64,000 nucleotides of DNA from Favolaschia claudopus (GCA_037176885.1 JAWWNJ010000111.1:620001-684000), one strand, 5' to 3'. Numbered from the stretch's first letter, positions 9,528-20,773 are shown. The notes: a model not told the origin generated them from the letters alone. A program made the numbers and translations.

Positions 9528-10746
9528 TACTCTTCAGATAGTTCCAGGCACTGTGGTCGCATAAGCCCCTGACTTTCCCATAGTTGGTTCACAAGGTTTC
9601 AATGGGAAAATCACCAGAAAACTCTGTGAATACCACTATGGAGTTGTGAATTTCACGGAGATATTTTCACTGGGTCCAACTATGTGAGTGGGACATTTCA
9701 TGGTGTTAATTCACATTGTTTTGGAATGATATCCACCTCATATTCCAATGAAAACTCTTTCACTGTGTTGGATTCCCTTCCAATACTCCGGGAAGTCACT
9801 TGAAAAATACGTGAAAACACAGTGGAAACTGCATGAAAAATCTACTACGTACCCCTCGCTTTGACCAGCGCAACATACAAGTATTAAGTAGTCGTATCTC
9901 TTTTGTACGGAAGTACATACTGAACGAGTACAACAAGTCTTTACTAACGATTACTAAGTTACGGTACTCAAAGTGTGTAAATTGACTAGGAACACAACCA
10001 GTACTGGTGACCAAAACCATGTACCGCGTTCGAGGCAACTTTAACTCCATGAATTTCACGAGGTTTACGGGCGAATTTCCAAGAGTTGCCAGGAAGCGAG
10101 GAATGAACTTTCTGAGCAGTTTTCACACACATGCATTCATTCGATTTTCGAGTGAAATTCACGTAGTTCATATTGCGGACTCTGATTTTGTGAATCAGGT
10201 ACGTGAAGTCACAACCCCATGAATCTGAATTCACTAGATAAACCCGTGAATTGTGGAATTCATGGTCCGGCTATGGGAAATTCATGGGGTTCTGCAACCA
10301 CAGTGAGGTTGCACAGGGGTTCCTCCGGCTATTATCGCTGCCATTCGCCCATCCCTCTGCACATTGCGACAACTCGGGTCCCATTTTTAAATTTCTGGTG
10401 ACGACTGGCAGGCAGCAAGTCATGGTTTCCATAGCTTCCCCGATCGCGACATGTGTCCAGCAGCAGTGACCTTGGATAAGCCGGGTATTGACTGCGGACA
10501 GCTTGTTTTTGCTGCTGACGATGAACATCTCAAAACGCCGGAGTACATCCGGACATGGGGCGTCCGATTCTCCAGTCGCGACTTTTTCAAGTCGAATTTC
10601 ATCCTGGCGCTATGGCTTCCCCAAACCGCACTCTCCGCGGTTCCTGCTAGGCTGTCATCTGCACCCAGTTCACGCAGTGCTTCTCCGGGGCTTGTTCCCG
10701 GGCCGACCTCTACCTCCCTCCATGGGTCTAGCCTTTGGGGGTGATA
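9528..10746. other. Intergenic A/T-rich stretch with a possible old inverted-repeat element
   Basis: A perfect 10-bp pair, TTTCCCATAG at 9574-9583 and CTATGGGAAA at 10271-10280, brackets sequence rich in GTGAATTTCAC/TTCATGG-type words. Similar words occur near 18.0 kb and 29.2 kb. No protein of interest is encoded. The 10.42-10.88 kb frames on both strands overlap each other and look spurious. Confidence 0.4.
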
Positions 10747-11499
10747 CTGGGGCATAATTATGTCCAATTTCGATGAAAATACGCACAACCTAGCATAAAA
10801 AACACATAGCTTATACAAAAAAATTACACAGGTGTGTGCATGCGCCGCAAAATACACACCCCACAAAAAATGCACACCTTTGAAGGTTACTAAAAACGCA
10901 CAAGTTCAAGTTTCGTCACATTGCCGATGTACTGGCTCTTGCCGAAGTGATGGCCTGAGCATATTTGTGATGTGTCTTCAGTTATAATTCCTCGAAGATG
11001 TATGGCCTACATTGAGAGGGTAGACTCTGGTTTCAAAAACTGAATATTGCATGGCCAGCCAAATAAATACGAAGAAGCAATCTGCAAATACCACCAAGTG
11101 CTTCCTCATTCTTTTTACAGATGAGGTACTATTATTAATGCAGAGCTGTTGGAAGCGTGGCTTTGTCTCCTGCCAATGTCAGAGCTATCATTATGGTCTA
11201 AAACAAACCTGGTAGTGCTCACTTGGGGCACTGAGTGTGTTTGGTGAGCGGATTTGTGATGCCGGAGGATTTTCTTTTGATCCGTGTGATCCGTCAGCGC
11301 TTTGACTTGCTCGATTTTGACCGCCAACTACTGCCTGTGTGGGTTTCTGCAGGACATGTGGCTGTGTCCTTTTTTTCTGCACGAAAAGGTGTGTGTTTCT
11401 GCTGCACCCGAATCCTCGGTAGCTGTGTATTTTTGTGCTGATTTGCACTCGACCTGTGCGAATTTTCACAAAGCTGTGCGCAAAATAATTATGCCCCAG
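10747..11499. mobile_element. TA-flanked MITE with CTGGGGCATAATTAT termini
   Basis: A 753-bp element. CTGGGGCATAATTAT at the left end and ATAATTATGCCCCAG at the right end are perfect complements, each flanked by TA (10745-10746, 11500-11501). The interior is rich in CACACA/TGTGTG words. No transposase is encoded. Confidence 0.82.
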
Positions 11500-11501
11500 T
11501 A

Positions 11502-11561
11502 TTACAGCCATACTTGTGCACATATTCTGATGCCTCAAGGTGTGTAAATCTATGGCTGTAA
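11502..11561. repeat. Short hairpin between two MITEs
   Basis: TTACAGCCATA (11502-11512) and TATGGCTGTAA (11551-11561) form a perfect 11-bp stem. The 38-nt loop, beginning CTTGTGCACATATTCTGATG, recurs inside the next element near 12561. The hairpin exactly fills the gap between two elements with related termini. Confidence 0.6.
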
Positions 11562-11563
11562 TA

Positions 11564-12671
11564 GTGGGCCATAATTCCAAACTCACACTTTTTGACACAG
11601 GGGAGCATATTTTTTGAAGTTATGGTGCACACCCTGAGCTGGATGAAGTCAAAAATCACACAGCTGACTGCATTTTGACTAAAAACTCGCATCAATAAAA
11701 TTTCTTAAAAGTTGTTGCGCCACTTGTTTTGGTCCATCACAAAAATACACAACCCCACGGAATGCAAAAGCTGCACAGGTTGTCTACCTCAAAGACAAAG
11801 AGCACAGGTGGAGCGTTGAACAAATGGTGCACAAGCAGCGCAAAACTCAGTCCAATTTATTTACACAACCCACTGGTTGAACTTTTGCACAGGTGCGTTC
11901 GGAACAAAAATGTTGCACAGGTTCGGTGGACCAAATCGATTTGGCCGCAGTTGAAACTGGCAGATCCAGCTTCAAACCAGATGAAGGGAAGGAGTCCAGG
12001 ACATGAATGAATTTTGATGGCTTACCGTTGAACTGACGTATCATCGCACCCTTGGCTTCTATTGAACACAATTTGAACTGAGTTAAAGCGCACTGACTCG
12101 TTCGGGAGAAGGCATTAAATTTGAAGTCTAAGAATCCGAGTCTCAGGATTCAGCAAAGATATTTGAGTATCAGTACAGGACGAACGTTTCGGTGGCGAGG
12201 TGAAGAGAATTGAAAGCAATGAAAGCTGATGATAAGATCTAAAAGTGAAGAAGACCACCAACGATTCCTGATGTGGTCAGGTCGCACTCCCAAACCCTCT
12301 GAAATCAGAGGCTGGAATACACTAACGGGCAAGGTATCATTTTTTCGTAAAAAGGCAGAATAAGGCAGGATAGAATTACTTACAACCTGTGCATTTCTTT
12401 TGTGGGTGCCGCGAAGTTGAAGGTGCGTAAAAGTGGTGCGCTCTGTCCTGTGCATTTTTTTCGCCGCATTTCCTTACCTGCGCAGTAAAAAAATGCGCGA
12501 GCAACCTGTGCACTTTTGTTGTGATGAAGCAAGGGGCGTGAATATTTTGGAAAATGTTGACTTGTGCACATATTCTGATGCCTCAAGGTGTGTAAATCAA
12601 CAAAACCAGCTTGTGTGCTAATTTGTGAAGGGGTGCGTGTTTTTTCTACGACACTTCGAATTATGGCCCAG
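11564..12671. mobile_element. TA-flanked MITE related to the 10747 element
   Basis: About 1.1 kb. Left GTGGGCCATAATTC and right GAATTATGGCCCAG are complementary apart from the terminal positions. TA flanks both (11562-11563, 12672-12673). The core GGSCCATAATT is shared with the preceding element, so both belong to one family of diverged subtypes. Confidence 0.7.
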
Positions 12672-12777
12672 TATTACTGCCAAATAAATCAACAAAACCA
12701 GCTTGTGTGCTAATTTGTGAAGGGGTGCGTGTTTTTTCTACGACATTTCGAATTATGGCCCAGTATTACTGCCAAAC
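12594..12777. repeat. 92-bp tandem duplication over the right end of the 11564 MITE
   Basis: Two nearly identical 92-bp units start with AAATCAACAAAACCAGCTTG at 12594 and 12686. Each ends with the MITE terminus plus TTACTGCC. The MITE end is therefore present twice, and the second copy lies outside the element. Confidence 0.8.
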
Positions 12778-14045
12778 AAATAATACTGTAACATTATTAT
12801 CGGAAATACACGCTGGTTTGTCGCTAGAATTCGCACAGTCTGGGAAATTTACACAACCCTATGCCCGCGCGGTAAATGACACAGGTTGGAATCCTCAAAA
12901 AATGCCCAGGTCCAAAAATGGTTCAAATTTACACACCTGAAGGCAAAAAAAGAATATGTGGGAGAAGATAGAGGCTAAATATTGCTACAGAGCCTCCCCC
13001 TGCTACAGAGGATTTGCTTTTCCCTGATGAGTCCAGCTCTCTCGTCATTAGCATCAAGTCACGCTGCTTCTACGTGACTGTCACATCAGGAAAAACTCTC
13101 AGGGCCGTAGTCACCCGCTTAGATATATTGCCCGCTGTAGTAGCTGTATGTAGTCAACGTAGTTCAAATGGGATATTGAACTACGTAGTCAATATAGCAC
13201 CTGGGGACCACTATGATGGTCAATATACTGTGCCCACATACATTTGTAGTACACCATCGGCGACACCAAAGTCTACTCCGTCAATGGATCCTACAGCATC
13301 ACAGCCCCGACGAAAAAAAGAAGATGAGATGAAAACCACTCAACATTTTTAGTTGTCCCCCAATTCCCAGGTAGCTAAGCCCCTTGAGAGCCGCACAGCA
13401 TATGAACCGAACTCCATCATTGACGGTGGCAACGGTGAACAACTAGATTGAACTTAGTCTTTGACTAGGTATCGAGGGCGCCGGGCAATAGGTACTGATT
13501 GAGCGTTGCGAGATGTGGTGGTATAGTCGACGAGGGAGCAAGCAGGAGTGAGCAGATTGAGCAGACGGCGGGGTGCGGACTTGCGAGCAACGCAAGCATA
13601 AGCATACTGTACACCGCCGTTCTGAAAGGAGCTTGACAGGAGCTCAGCCGACTCATCTCGGAAGATAATCCGCCAAATGTCGGCCGACCTCCCGCGGGGC
13701 TCATATGAACCTCCAGAAATCGATTCGCATCCACTCGGTATGCGCCAGGCTCCCAAGAAGCTCCCAGCCGGACGTTGCGACGACCTCCCACCGAACCCTC
13801 CACGTACCCTCATATATAATTCAATATATTGCGCAGCATATTTTTCAGCGCGACAGCGGATGCTTCAGAATATATAAAATCCAGGAAAAATCATATATTG
13901 TGTTGCTTCAAGCTACAATACATACACGGGTATACATACAAGCTATGTATTATGTATATAACATCTACATAATAACAAGAGGGCGGGTTCCCATTCATAC
14001 GCACCACAGTACTGTACAATTACGTTCAAATCGACACGGGGGGTG
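12778..14045. other. Unassigned region left of the copia element
   Basis: No repeat boundary is clear. Frames on the minus strand at 13454-13813 are open in two registers and lack recognisable domains. 13.81-13.96 kb is A/T-rich with many TATATA words. The copia gag homology fades at about 14.05 kb, so a breakpoint lies there. Confidence 0.35.
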
Positions 14046-15472
14046 ACGCGTAACAGACTTGAACCAATTAACGCAGATCAGGCCCGCATTACGGGCAGCA
14101 AGGGCAGCGGGGTCGACGGCGATGGCCGGTGCTGGTTTGACGGAGAGTTTGAGCAAATTCTCGACGTCGCCGATTGCCGTGAGAGTGAAGAGCGTAGGTT
14201 TAACGTAGTCGAGGGACGGAGGAAGGGATTTGATAAGGTTGGTAATGTGTTCGTCGTCCGAAACGGTACCCCCAGCGTCGATGACACCGCGGCGCAGGAC
14301 GTTGTGTCGTTTAAAGTGGTCCTCCATAGGTGTAGCAGGGTTGTAAACCTCTGCTGCGATCTTGTCCTTTGCGTGAGCCACGGCCATTGTGGATTTAGGA
14401 CGATATTTGGCGATGATCGAGTCCCATAGCTCCTTCGCTGATCCGTCGTCCTTCAGTCCAAGCTCGACAATGTCCACAATGTTCAGCGCCATGGTAGAAC
14501 GAACCCACTCATCGCGAGAGGTATAATCAGCGAGGTTCGGTGTGAGCGAGGACCAGTCGGTCTCAGCGGTTGGTCCAGACGACGGGTCGGGTCGGACAAC
14601 GAGTATAAGTATACTAGAAACGAAAACGAAAACGACTATATATAGAATAGCCGATAGATGGCCGGTGGTGCCCGTCGGCAGCAGGTTCAGAAACGAAAAT
14701 GAAGCAGTCGGCACGGAACAAGTCAAGGTCGGCTCTATGACGCCAAGGGTCACGGTCACGTACATGCTCATGTTGGTCCCGTTCCGATGCTCGGCTACTA
14801 CTTAAAAATAACCGAAATTGCCGTTTTTTCCCTCCGCAAATTGAGATGCTCGTGCAACTTAGCTACTGCCGGCAGCCAACACAAATTAACAGATAAATAT
14901 AAAATAATAATATTTGTTTACTTTATGTAGTCCATTCTTGTTTCCTATTTACATACCTTTAGTGTTTGTCTATAAGTATCACGTTTGCTACGAATCTCAT
15001 ACTTGGGTATCGTAAAAATTTCTATTTTATGATTTTGAAGTGAAGTGATCTTCACTCTTCAATTAAGTGCTAAGTAAGACACGCCGTGTGCGTGACCTGG
15101 TACAGCCACTCGGACGCGTTCGGCAAGCGGCCGATGACACAATAGAGTCTAGACCACGGACATTGATATACTGTGACTGTGACATCAATCCCATCCTCTC
15201 GGCTTCTTTGCCCGGTCATTTTCGTTTCTGAATGCTGGCAATTGATGGACTTGATGGCCTGGAAGGCCGCCTGATCATTATCAGCTAGCCGCGTTTTCGT
15301 TTTCGATTTTTGTTCATACCGTCGGACAACTTTGCCGGTACGATAGCCGTCAACGTGACGACCCGTCAGGATGTGGGTGATGGTGCTCTCAAAGGCAGTG
15401 AGGTTGGTGCCGTCGAAGTGCTTCCGGACATCCGGATGAATGATAGGATTAGACGTGTTGGATAGAGACATG
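14046..15472 (-). pseudogene. Ty1/copia gag, split by an insertion and truncated
   Basis: The minus-strand frame starts at about 15472 (MSLSNTSNPIIHPDVRKHFD) and is interrupted at 15320. It resumes exactly in frame at 14600 (VVRPDPSSGPTAETDW) once the 720-bp insert and one copy of its 10-bp duplication are ignored. The C-terminal part has the copia gag (UBN2-like) pattern: STMALNIVDIVELGLKD, AKELWDSI, then MEDHFKRHNVLR and LIKSLPPSLD. After AALAARNAG near 14.07 kb the homology stops, and no zinc knuckle, integrase or RT follows. This is therefore only the 5' end of an element whose LTR and primer site lie just upstream. Confidence 0.8.
14601..15320. mobile_element. 720-bp insertion with a 10-bp target duplication (MULE-like)
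   Basis: Flanked by perfect 10-bp duplicates GTCGGACAAC at 14591-14600 and 15321-15330. Inner ends share CGAAAACGAAAACG as an inverted repeat behind dissimilar outermost bases (GAGTATAAG and, complemented, GGTATGAAC). A 9-11-bp duplication is characteristic of Mutator-like elements; that assignment is inferred from TSD length alone. No transposase frame is visible. Confidence 0.8.
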
Positions 15473-15681
15473 GTAAGGTGTAGAAGAGAAGGTGTAGGTG
15501 TGGATGTGGATGTATGTAGCCGAGGATGAAAGTCGTCCCGGGTGTGTGTATGTGACTCCGGAATGAATGTCGTCGGAGCAAGTATGTGGATGTGTAGTCG
15601 GATGTGTGGGTGTGGTGTCGTGCGGGTGTGTGGAAGGTGTCGACAGTGTGACAGGGAAGTGAAATCGGCGCAGAGGATTAA

Positions 15682-15698
15682 GCTCGGGGCCCATAACC
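15682..15698 (-). promoter_or_regulatory. Copia primer-binding site matching the initiator-tRNA anticodon arm
   Basis: On the minus strand the sequence directly after the LTR is GGTTATGGGCCCCGAGC. Its complement GGGCCCATAACC contains the CAU anticodon within a tRNA-iMet-like anticodon stem-loop. Priming by a 5' half of initiator tRNA is established for Drosophila copia and reported for related elements. Here it is inferred from complementarity. Confidence 0.75.
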
Positions 15699-15939
15699 TA
15701 AAGTAGGTCAAAAGGTGATGAGAGCGCGATGAGCGGCCGTGAACAAGTGAGTCGGAGTCAGCTAGAGTATATTAGAGAGCTAGTCGACGTGGGGAACAAG
15801 TGACTAGCGGGCAGCAAAGGTAACGAGCAGTATATAAGGTAGTGAAGGGGATGGTGATGGCGATGCGACGATACGGGTGCAGAGGATGATGAAACAGAAA
15901 TTGGAACGGAGTGGACGCTCAGGGATCAATCCTACAACA
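15699..15939 (-). mobile_element. 5' LTR of the copia element
   Basis: A 241-bp LTR read on the minus strand, from TGTTGTAGGATTGATCC to CCTACTTTA. It abuts the primer-binding site and gag. Its 229-bp relative at 20774-21002 is a solo LTR. It contains a TATATAAGG box (plus complement near 15832) suitable for an LTR promoter. The copy is collinear over its length, with small indels near the 5' end. Confidence 0.85.
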
Positions 15940-16219
15940 TCTCTCTCTCATCTCTGCTCTGGAATCTTGGAATCGAAGTCTTTCCAGTCATGGCAGGCTA
16001 TACTTCGCCGAAGAGGCTTCCAGAATCATGGAAAACATATTTGGTATACAGTAGAAGGTCATCGGCACAAAATTGCAGTCAGTTTTGTTTTCTCGAAAGC
16101 TTCTGGCCGAGGATTCAGATACAGTAATCTTGTTTTCTAGTCCGATATGCTCCTGCCTCGTCGGATGATGGTGAGATGATGCCTTCCAATCATAACTCCT
16201 TCATTAAAGCAAGCTTCTA
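15940..16219. other. Short unassigned interval
   Basis: Nothing recognised. It may hold upstream exons of the fragment that begins at 16220. Confidence 0.3.
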
Positions 16220-16481
16220 GAGTACCTATCACCGGACGAAGATGATCGTAAGCGCAAACGCAAGGGCAAGGGCAAGCAGCCCGCGCGCAAGAGGGCATCG
16301 ACTTCAAACTGCACAACGATTGACCTCTGTTCGGATTCAGACTCGGAACTTGGCATCCCCGTCACGGCTGGCAGTAAGGGTGCAATTTATGTTGATCGGG
16401 TTGTACATCTCGAGGATGTGTTGGAATCATATGATGTGCCCTCTGTAGACGATCGTGTGGCCTACATGTGTGTATCATGTA
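16220..16481 (+). pseudogene. Gene fragment with basic tract, cut by a MITE
   Basis: An ATG-less open frame encodes YLSPDEDDRKRKRKGKGKQ, a nuclear-localisation-like basic tract, then TIDLCSDSDSELG, AIYVDRVVHLEDVLESYDVP and VAYMCVSC. It is probably an internal exon: CTTCTAG precedes it as a possible acceptor. The frame ends at the TA where the MITE at 16482 is inserted. Across the empty site it would continue only about 22 codons to a stop. The family is not recognised; protein-like composition is the only support. Confidence 0.45.
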
Positions 16482-16885
16482 TGGTGCGAATCGCCTAAAC
16501 ACCACCAAATAGGTCCCATCAATGATCCCATCATTGATGTCTCAAATTGCCCGCAGAAAAAAAATCAATCTACATATATGCTCTTTTTTGCTTGGATTGA
16601 GGTATTTTGGGTGCCTTTCAGAGCTTCCCGATGCACCCGTGAGGTGGAATGTGGATTGTGGATTGTCTCGAATAGGAAATGACGTAAGTGCACGTGATTG
16701 ATTAGATGATCACATCACTGATGTCTCAAATCGCCTCGGAGAAAATATTATTTATTGTCAGTTTTGAGTTAAAAATTCGTCTAGAGGGATTACTCTACTA
16801 TCTAATCGGAGTGTTTTGGCCAGAGGGTTAAGCGTGGGAAGGTCCTGATGTGATGTAATAGATTTCGTTCCTGTTTGGTGCACCA
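16482..16885. mobile_element. TA-flanked MITE, TGGTG family, copy B
   Basis: A 404-bp element. Termini TGGTGCGAATCGCCTAAACA and TTTGGTGCACCA, with TA at 16480-16481 and 16886-16887. It is in reverse orientation relative to 5041-5493, with which it shares several internal blocks. It interrupts the open frame at 16220. Confidence 0.85.
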
Positions 16886-16887
16886 TA

Positions 16888-17442
16888 CCATCACTCTCTC
16901 CCCTCCGAATGCTTTGCCCGCGAAAGTGGCTTGTGCGTACATACAGCAAAAGTTCTTCGTAGGATGTATTCTCGGCAACTCTAGACACCAATCTACAGTG
17001 GACTGGGGCTCAATAATGCTTGATTATCTGACATCTTGATCAAGAGGTGTTCACCGGCAAAAGCCGAGACACAGCCCTAGGAAGTTGCGGAATGCTTCAA
17101 AAACACGTTTGCGAGGGTCAAGAAAAAAAGAGCGAGAAAATGTAATAGATTACATAATACTAACCATCTGCCTAGTTCCCCGACCCGAGCCAGATGGAGG
17201 AAATTTTCTGCCAGAAAGGCGCAAAAAACCAAGGGATCATTTTACGACGGCCAGATCGTGAGAAAACTGTCAATAAATTGCCGTATTAGGCAAGCTTACA
17301 TCAGCATTACGTAGCCAGGGAGGGGCAAGAGGCTCTTAAGTCACTTTTCCGACGTTGTATGGAAAATTTTAAGAATGAACACCTCTTGATCTTGATATGA
17401 ATACCACGAGTCGTCGACAACCGATCTCTTGAGCCGACAGCC
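16888..17442. other. Unassigned interval
   Basis: No feature recognised. A 5' untranslated or promoter role for the frame at 17443 is possible. Confidence 0.3.
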
Positions 17443-17820
17443 ATGTCTTCTGCATCCAACGCAGAAATTGTGGAAGCCATACGGGACACCGTAGTATCTG
17501 TCCGCCTAGGAGCATTATTGGATAGTAACCCGCAAATCAGGGGACAATTGGAAGGAATTAAGAAAAGGAATTCTCGACCTGCCCGTTTCTTGAAGACCAC
17601 AGCGGGAAGTGTTGTACCTGCTCAGGTTCAGAATTTTACTGTCCAGAGAGTAAGGGAAGATGAGTCCTCAGACTCGGAGGTTACGACGGAGTCTGAGAGA
17701 GGTACAGAAGAATCGAATGTCCGCATGGAAGAAACGAATTGTGTGACTGTCAATGAGGAGGGGAGTGTGGTGTCTGTTTTACAGTGGTGGCAAATAGAAA
17801 TTGCCGTGGCTTTTTGGTGA
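17443..17820 (+). pseudogene. Uncharacterised acidic protein, 3' end replaced by a MITE
   Basis: The frame opens at ATG 17443 and encodes MSSASNAEIVEAIRDTVVSV, a central basic/Pro segment, and a Ser/Glu/Thr-rich acidic tail. The last 13 codons are read from the terminus of the MITE that begins at 17782, so the original C-terminus is lost. The composition resembles a gag-like or scaffold N-terminus, but no domain is recognised. It may belong with the fragment at 16220, although nothing shows this. Confidence 0.4.
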
Positions 17821-18336
17821 AAATCTGGCTGATAACTCCACCGAATGACCTGAAATAAGATGTAGACATAAATATATGATACCTCTGTACCGCTTAGAAC
17901 ACTCAGCTATACATTATGCCCTGACAATGAATCAATAACAGGACAGTTTCCGATTTTTGCCATATCCGGAAAAACACACTGTGAAGATCGGGGGACCTGA
18001 AAATCATGTACCTTGGTACCCTGATTTTCATGTCCCCATAACCTGAATATCAATTGCTTGTCCCGGATTTTCATATACCCAGCGCCCAAATAAAATCATA
18101 TTCTTTTTCGACGTTTTCATGTGCCAAATTCATGTGCCGATTCCATGAAAATTAGGCTCAAATCCCATATCCTCCCTGCACATGAGTGAAATCATGTACA
18201 CAATGTACCCTCAGCGAAAGGGTGTCATAATAGGATGAAAGTACTTGAAAAACAATGCTAGTTCTCACTTTGGGTGACTGGAATTGACCTTCATTTGAGC
18301 TCACAACAGCCGCTCAAAGTTAGCTACTCGCAGTTA

Positions 18337-18755
18337 CCAAAAGTAACCGAATTCGGGGCTTTTTCCCAGAAATTTCGATGGTCAAGGAGCTTTGAGCAAC
18401 GGAGGGCTTATTTACAGCGTGTCTGCTACAACCTTCATGATATAAACTTGGGGTAAGCTATCACACAGTGGGTGAACAAATTAATCTTCAAAATACCATT
18501 AATTTGGCAGTGTTTGCCTTTTTTGGAACACAGTCACCAAGATTTCAGGTGGGTGAGTACTAAAACAGAGCAAGAAATTGTTGATTTGACACATAAATAA
18601 ACAAACATAGAAAATCAGCTCAGGGAAGGCCCATTAACTTCGGCACGTGTTATGTGCAATAGCATAGGACCATCCCCCCTCTCTCCCACCAGTTGAACCA
18701 ACTGCTAACTGTAGCTGGTCGCAAGCAAGGCATTTCTAAATTCGGTTACTTTTGG
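18337..18755. mobile_element. TA-flanked MITE with CCAAAAGTAACCGAATT ends
   Basis: A 419-bp element. CCAAAAGTAACCGAATT at the left and AATTCGGTTACTTTTGG at the right are perfect complements, with TA at 18335-18336 and 18756-18757. It is nested within the palindromic centre of the 17782 element. A diverged, one-ended relative lies at about 63157-63412. Confidence 0.85.
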
Positions 18756-19342
18756 TACACTAAGTGGACAAAAAAAATGTCCGATCGGTTTTTGGTCAAT
18801 ATCTCCCTGCCAAGGGGTATATTCACCATCAAATGACTTGTGAGAATGAAGGAGAGGTGAAAATCAATTTTTGGGTACAATGGGTACATCAGTATCGGCT
18901 GATCCGAAATCAAACAAGCCGGGAGACGGTTTAGCCATATTTTCAACTTGACAGGGGATGTTTTCTGAGGCAATCTGTGAATATAGAGTGAGAGATGGAA
19001 CAAGATGGAGTAATTTTCTCGGTCAAACCATGTAAAGATTTGTAGCCGTTAAGCCGCTATAGGCTGAACAAAAGTGTCATTTTCATCAAATTTCGGCAGA
19101 TTCCGGTCAAAATGGCCGAAAATGGCCAATTTGCGGTCAATGTAGCACATTTCTGCCTGTATATTTTTGCATGGTTTAGCTTGGAGAGATACTTAGTGCA
19201 TCCCGGGCCTTAGTCTGAGCAAACTGGCGGGGCCAATCAAGATCATTTGGGCAAGTTGAAAAATCGCGGATTGGGGATTCTGGCCGGCTTGATGGGTCAA
19301 TTCCAGTCAATCAAAGTGAGAACTAGCACTGTTTTTCAAGTA

Positions 19343-19766
19343 TGGTGCGCGTCACTTAGTCACCACCTCTTCGTGACAACACTAACTGTGGCCTCAATCT
19401 TTCACCCATTTTTATTTCCTCTTGCCAAACGACTCCTTTTCATGAGCGGAACAATCTGGCAAGAGGGATTTTCCTAATTTAATTTTTTGAGGGAGTTATA
19501 AAATTCTTACCCATCCAATTTGGCACTATAGGCTATTTACGGGCACTTTGAGGTGTATCGGGAACGGAACTAGCCCTCAGATGTTGCGCAGGTATGTGCA
19601 GGCTATGTGTGTTGTTTCAAGGACCTTGTAGAGCGCTCGTTTTCTTGTGGAAAATCCCTCAAACTCACTGCAAAATGCGGCGAAATAGCCTCTCAGAAAA
19701 AAAATTTCGGCCTCCGGCCAATTTGGCACTAGTGCAAAGGAGGTGGCAACTAAGTGACGCGCACCA
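19343..19766. mobile_element. TA-flanked MITE with TGGTGCGCGTCACTTAGT ends
   Basis: A 424-bp element. TGGTGCGCGTCACTTAGT and its complement (ACTAAGTGACGCGCACCA), with TA at 19341-19342 and 19767-19768. Removing it restores the AAGTACTTTCATCC sequence of the host MITE, confirming the boundaries. The first five bases match the TGGTG family, but the rest differs. Confidence 0.88.
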
Positions 19767-19804
19767 TACTTTCATCCTATTATGACACTTTTTTGCTGAG
19801 GATA

Positions 19805-20304
19805 CTGTAAGGGCAACCCTTAGGACCCGAGATGTCTCGAGGGTCTAGCGAGGGGGAATACAAAGTTAATTAATGACGCTACTAGGAATACATTACAGCG
19901 CACCTAGCGAGGGAGAATCCAAAGAGAAGAAAGGCTAAGGATTCTCACGCTAGGTGTGGCAAATATAACTAACTAATTCCCACAAGGCCGGGTCAACCGG
20001 CAATAGTCCCTGGCCCGATCACATACTAAGTCCCACCTTGATGACGTAGTTGGACTGGGATCTTGTGTACCCAAAAGTAGAACTCTGTCATAGTTTGATG
20101 GAGCTCCACAGGAATAATGTAATAGAGCACTTTGGCAAACGGTGAAAAATGATTTTTTTCTTCAGTTCCCGCTAACCAAATTTTGGTTGTGGAGCCGCAA
20201 AACAGTGCGCAGCCCACTGTAGTTTTTCACCAAACTCGCTTAGTTTTTCGAACTGAAATTTGATTTTCACAAAATGCTCTAATGGGACTTGGGCAGAAGT
20301 GCCC
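19805..20304. other. Unassigned interval left of the chromovirus pol
   Basis: Contains two dispersed copies of a TAGCGAGGG(G/A)GAAT word. Otherwise nothing is recognised. The pol C-terminal extension blends into it without a clear LTR. Confidence 0.3.
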
Positions 20305-20773
20305 AAGTCCCTTTGCGTCATGCTGCGCAGAACAGGGGTTCCCCTGACATCACCCCCCCCTTGGAATGCGGCGCCTCGACGCATAGATCGCACCTGAGCT
20401 GGAGTCGACGAGCGGTCACGGAAGGGAAGGGAATCGAAGGCAGCAACAGCAATGGAGCGAGGTTTGGAAGGGTATTTGCGGTAGAAAGCAGCGACAGCGT
20501 CCGGGGCAAAGACATTAGAGTGCTTCACCCATTGATCATGGGACAGGTCATAACCCTTCCAGCGAACAAAGTACCATAGACTCCCATAGCGGATCTTGGC
20601 ATCCAATATCTCCTCGACCTCCGATTGCTTGTCGCCAGGAACGTCAAGGACTGGTGGCGGCTCTTCGTGTCTGGGGCGAGTGGGGAATGGATCGGCTTCC
20701 ACAAGCTGAAGTTTCACGACGGGAAAGACAGGGTGGAGGGCAGAGTACCGGGGCGGCAGCTCCAGTTTGAAGG

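Larger units (their letters stand above)
17782..19804. mobile_element. CAGTGGTGGCAAATAG-family MITE, copy 1, broken up by three later insertions
   Basis: The left terminus CAGTGGTGGCAAATAG follows TA. Sequence is collinear with 49083-50492 as far as about 17985, and again at 18201-18334, 19290-19342 and 19769-19804. Between these lie an unrelated ~215-bp block, the 18337-18755 MITE plus adjoining sequence, and the 19343-19766 MITE. The right terminus is missing after GCTGAGGATA. The element is a near-palindrome in its intact form. Confidence 0.72.

Noticed and set aside
10420..10875. 151-codon minus-strand frame and overlapping plus-strand frames
   Set aside because: Frames overlap on both strands and run into the terminus of the MITE at 10747; no domain recognised.
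13454..13813. Overlapping 112- and 119-codon minus-strand frames
   Set aside because: They are open in two registers, without domains, splice structure or similarity to the copia element next door.
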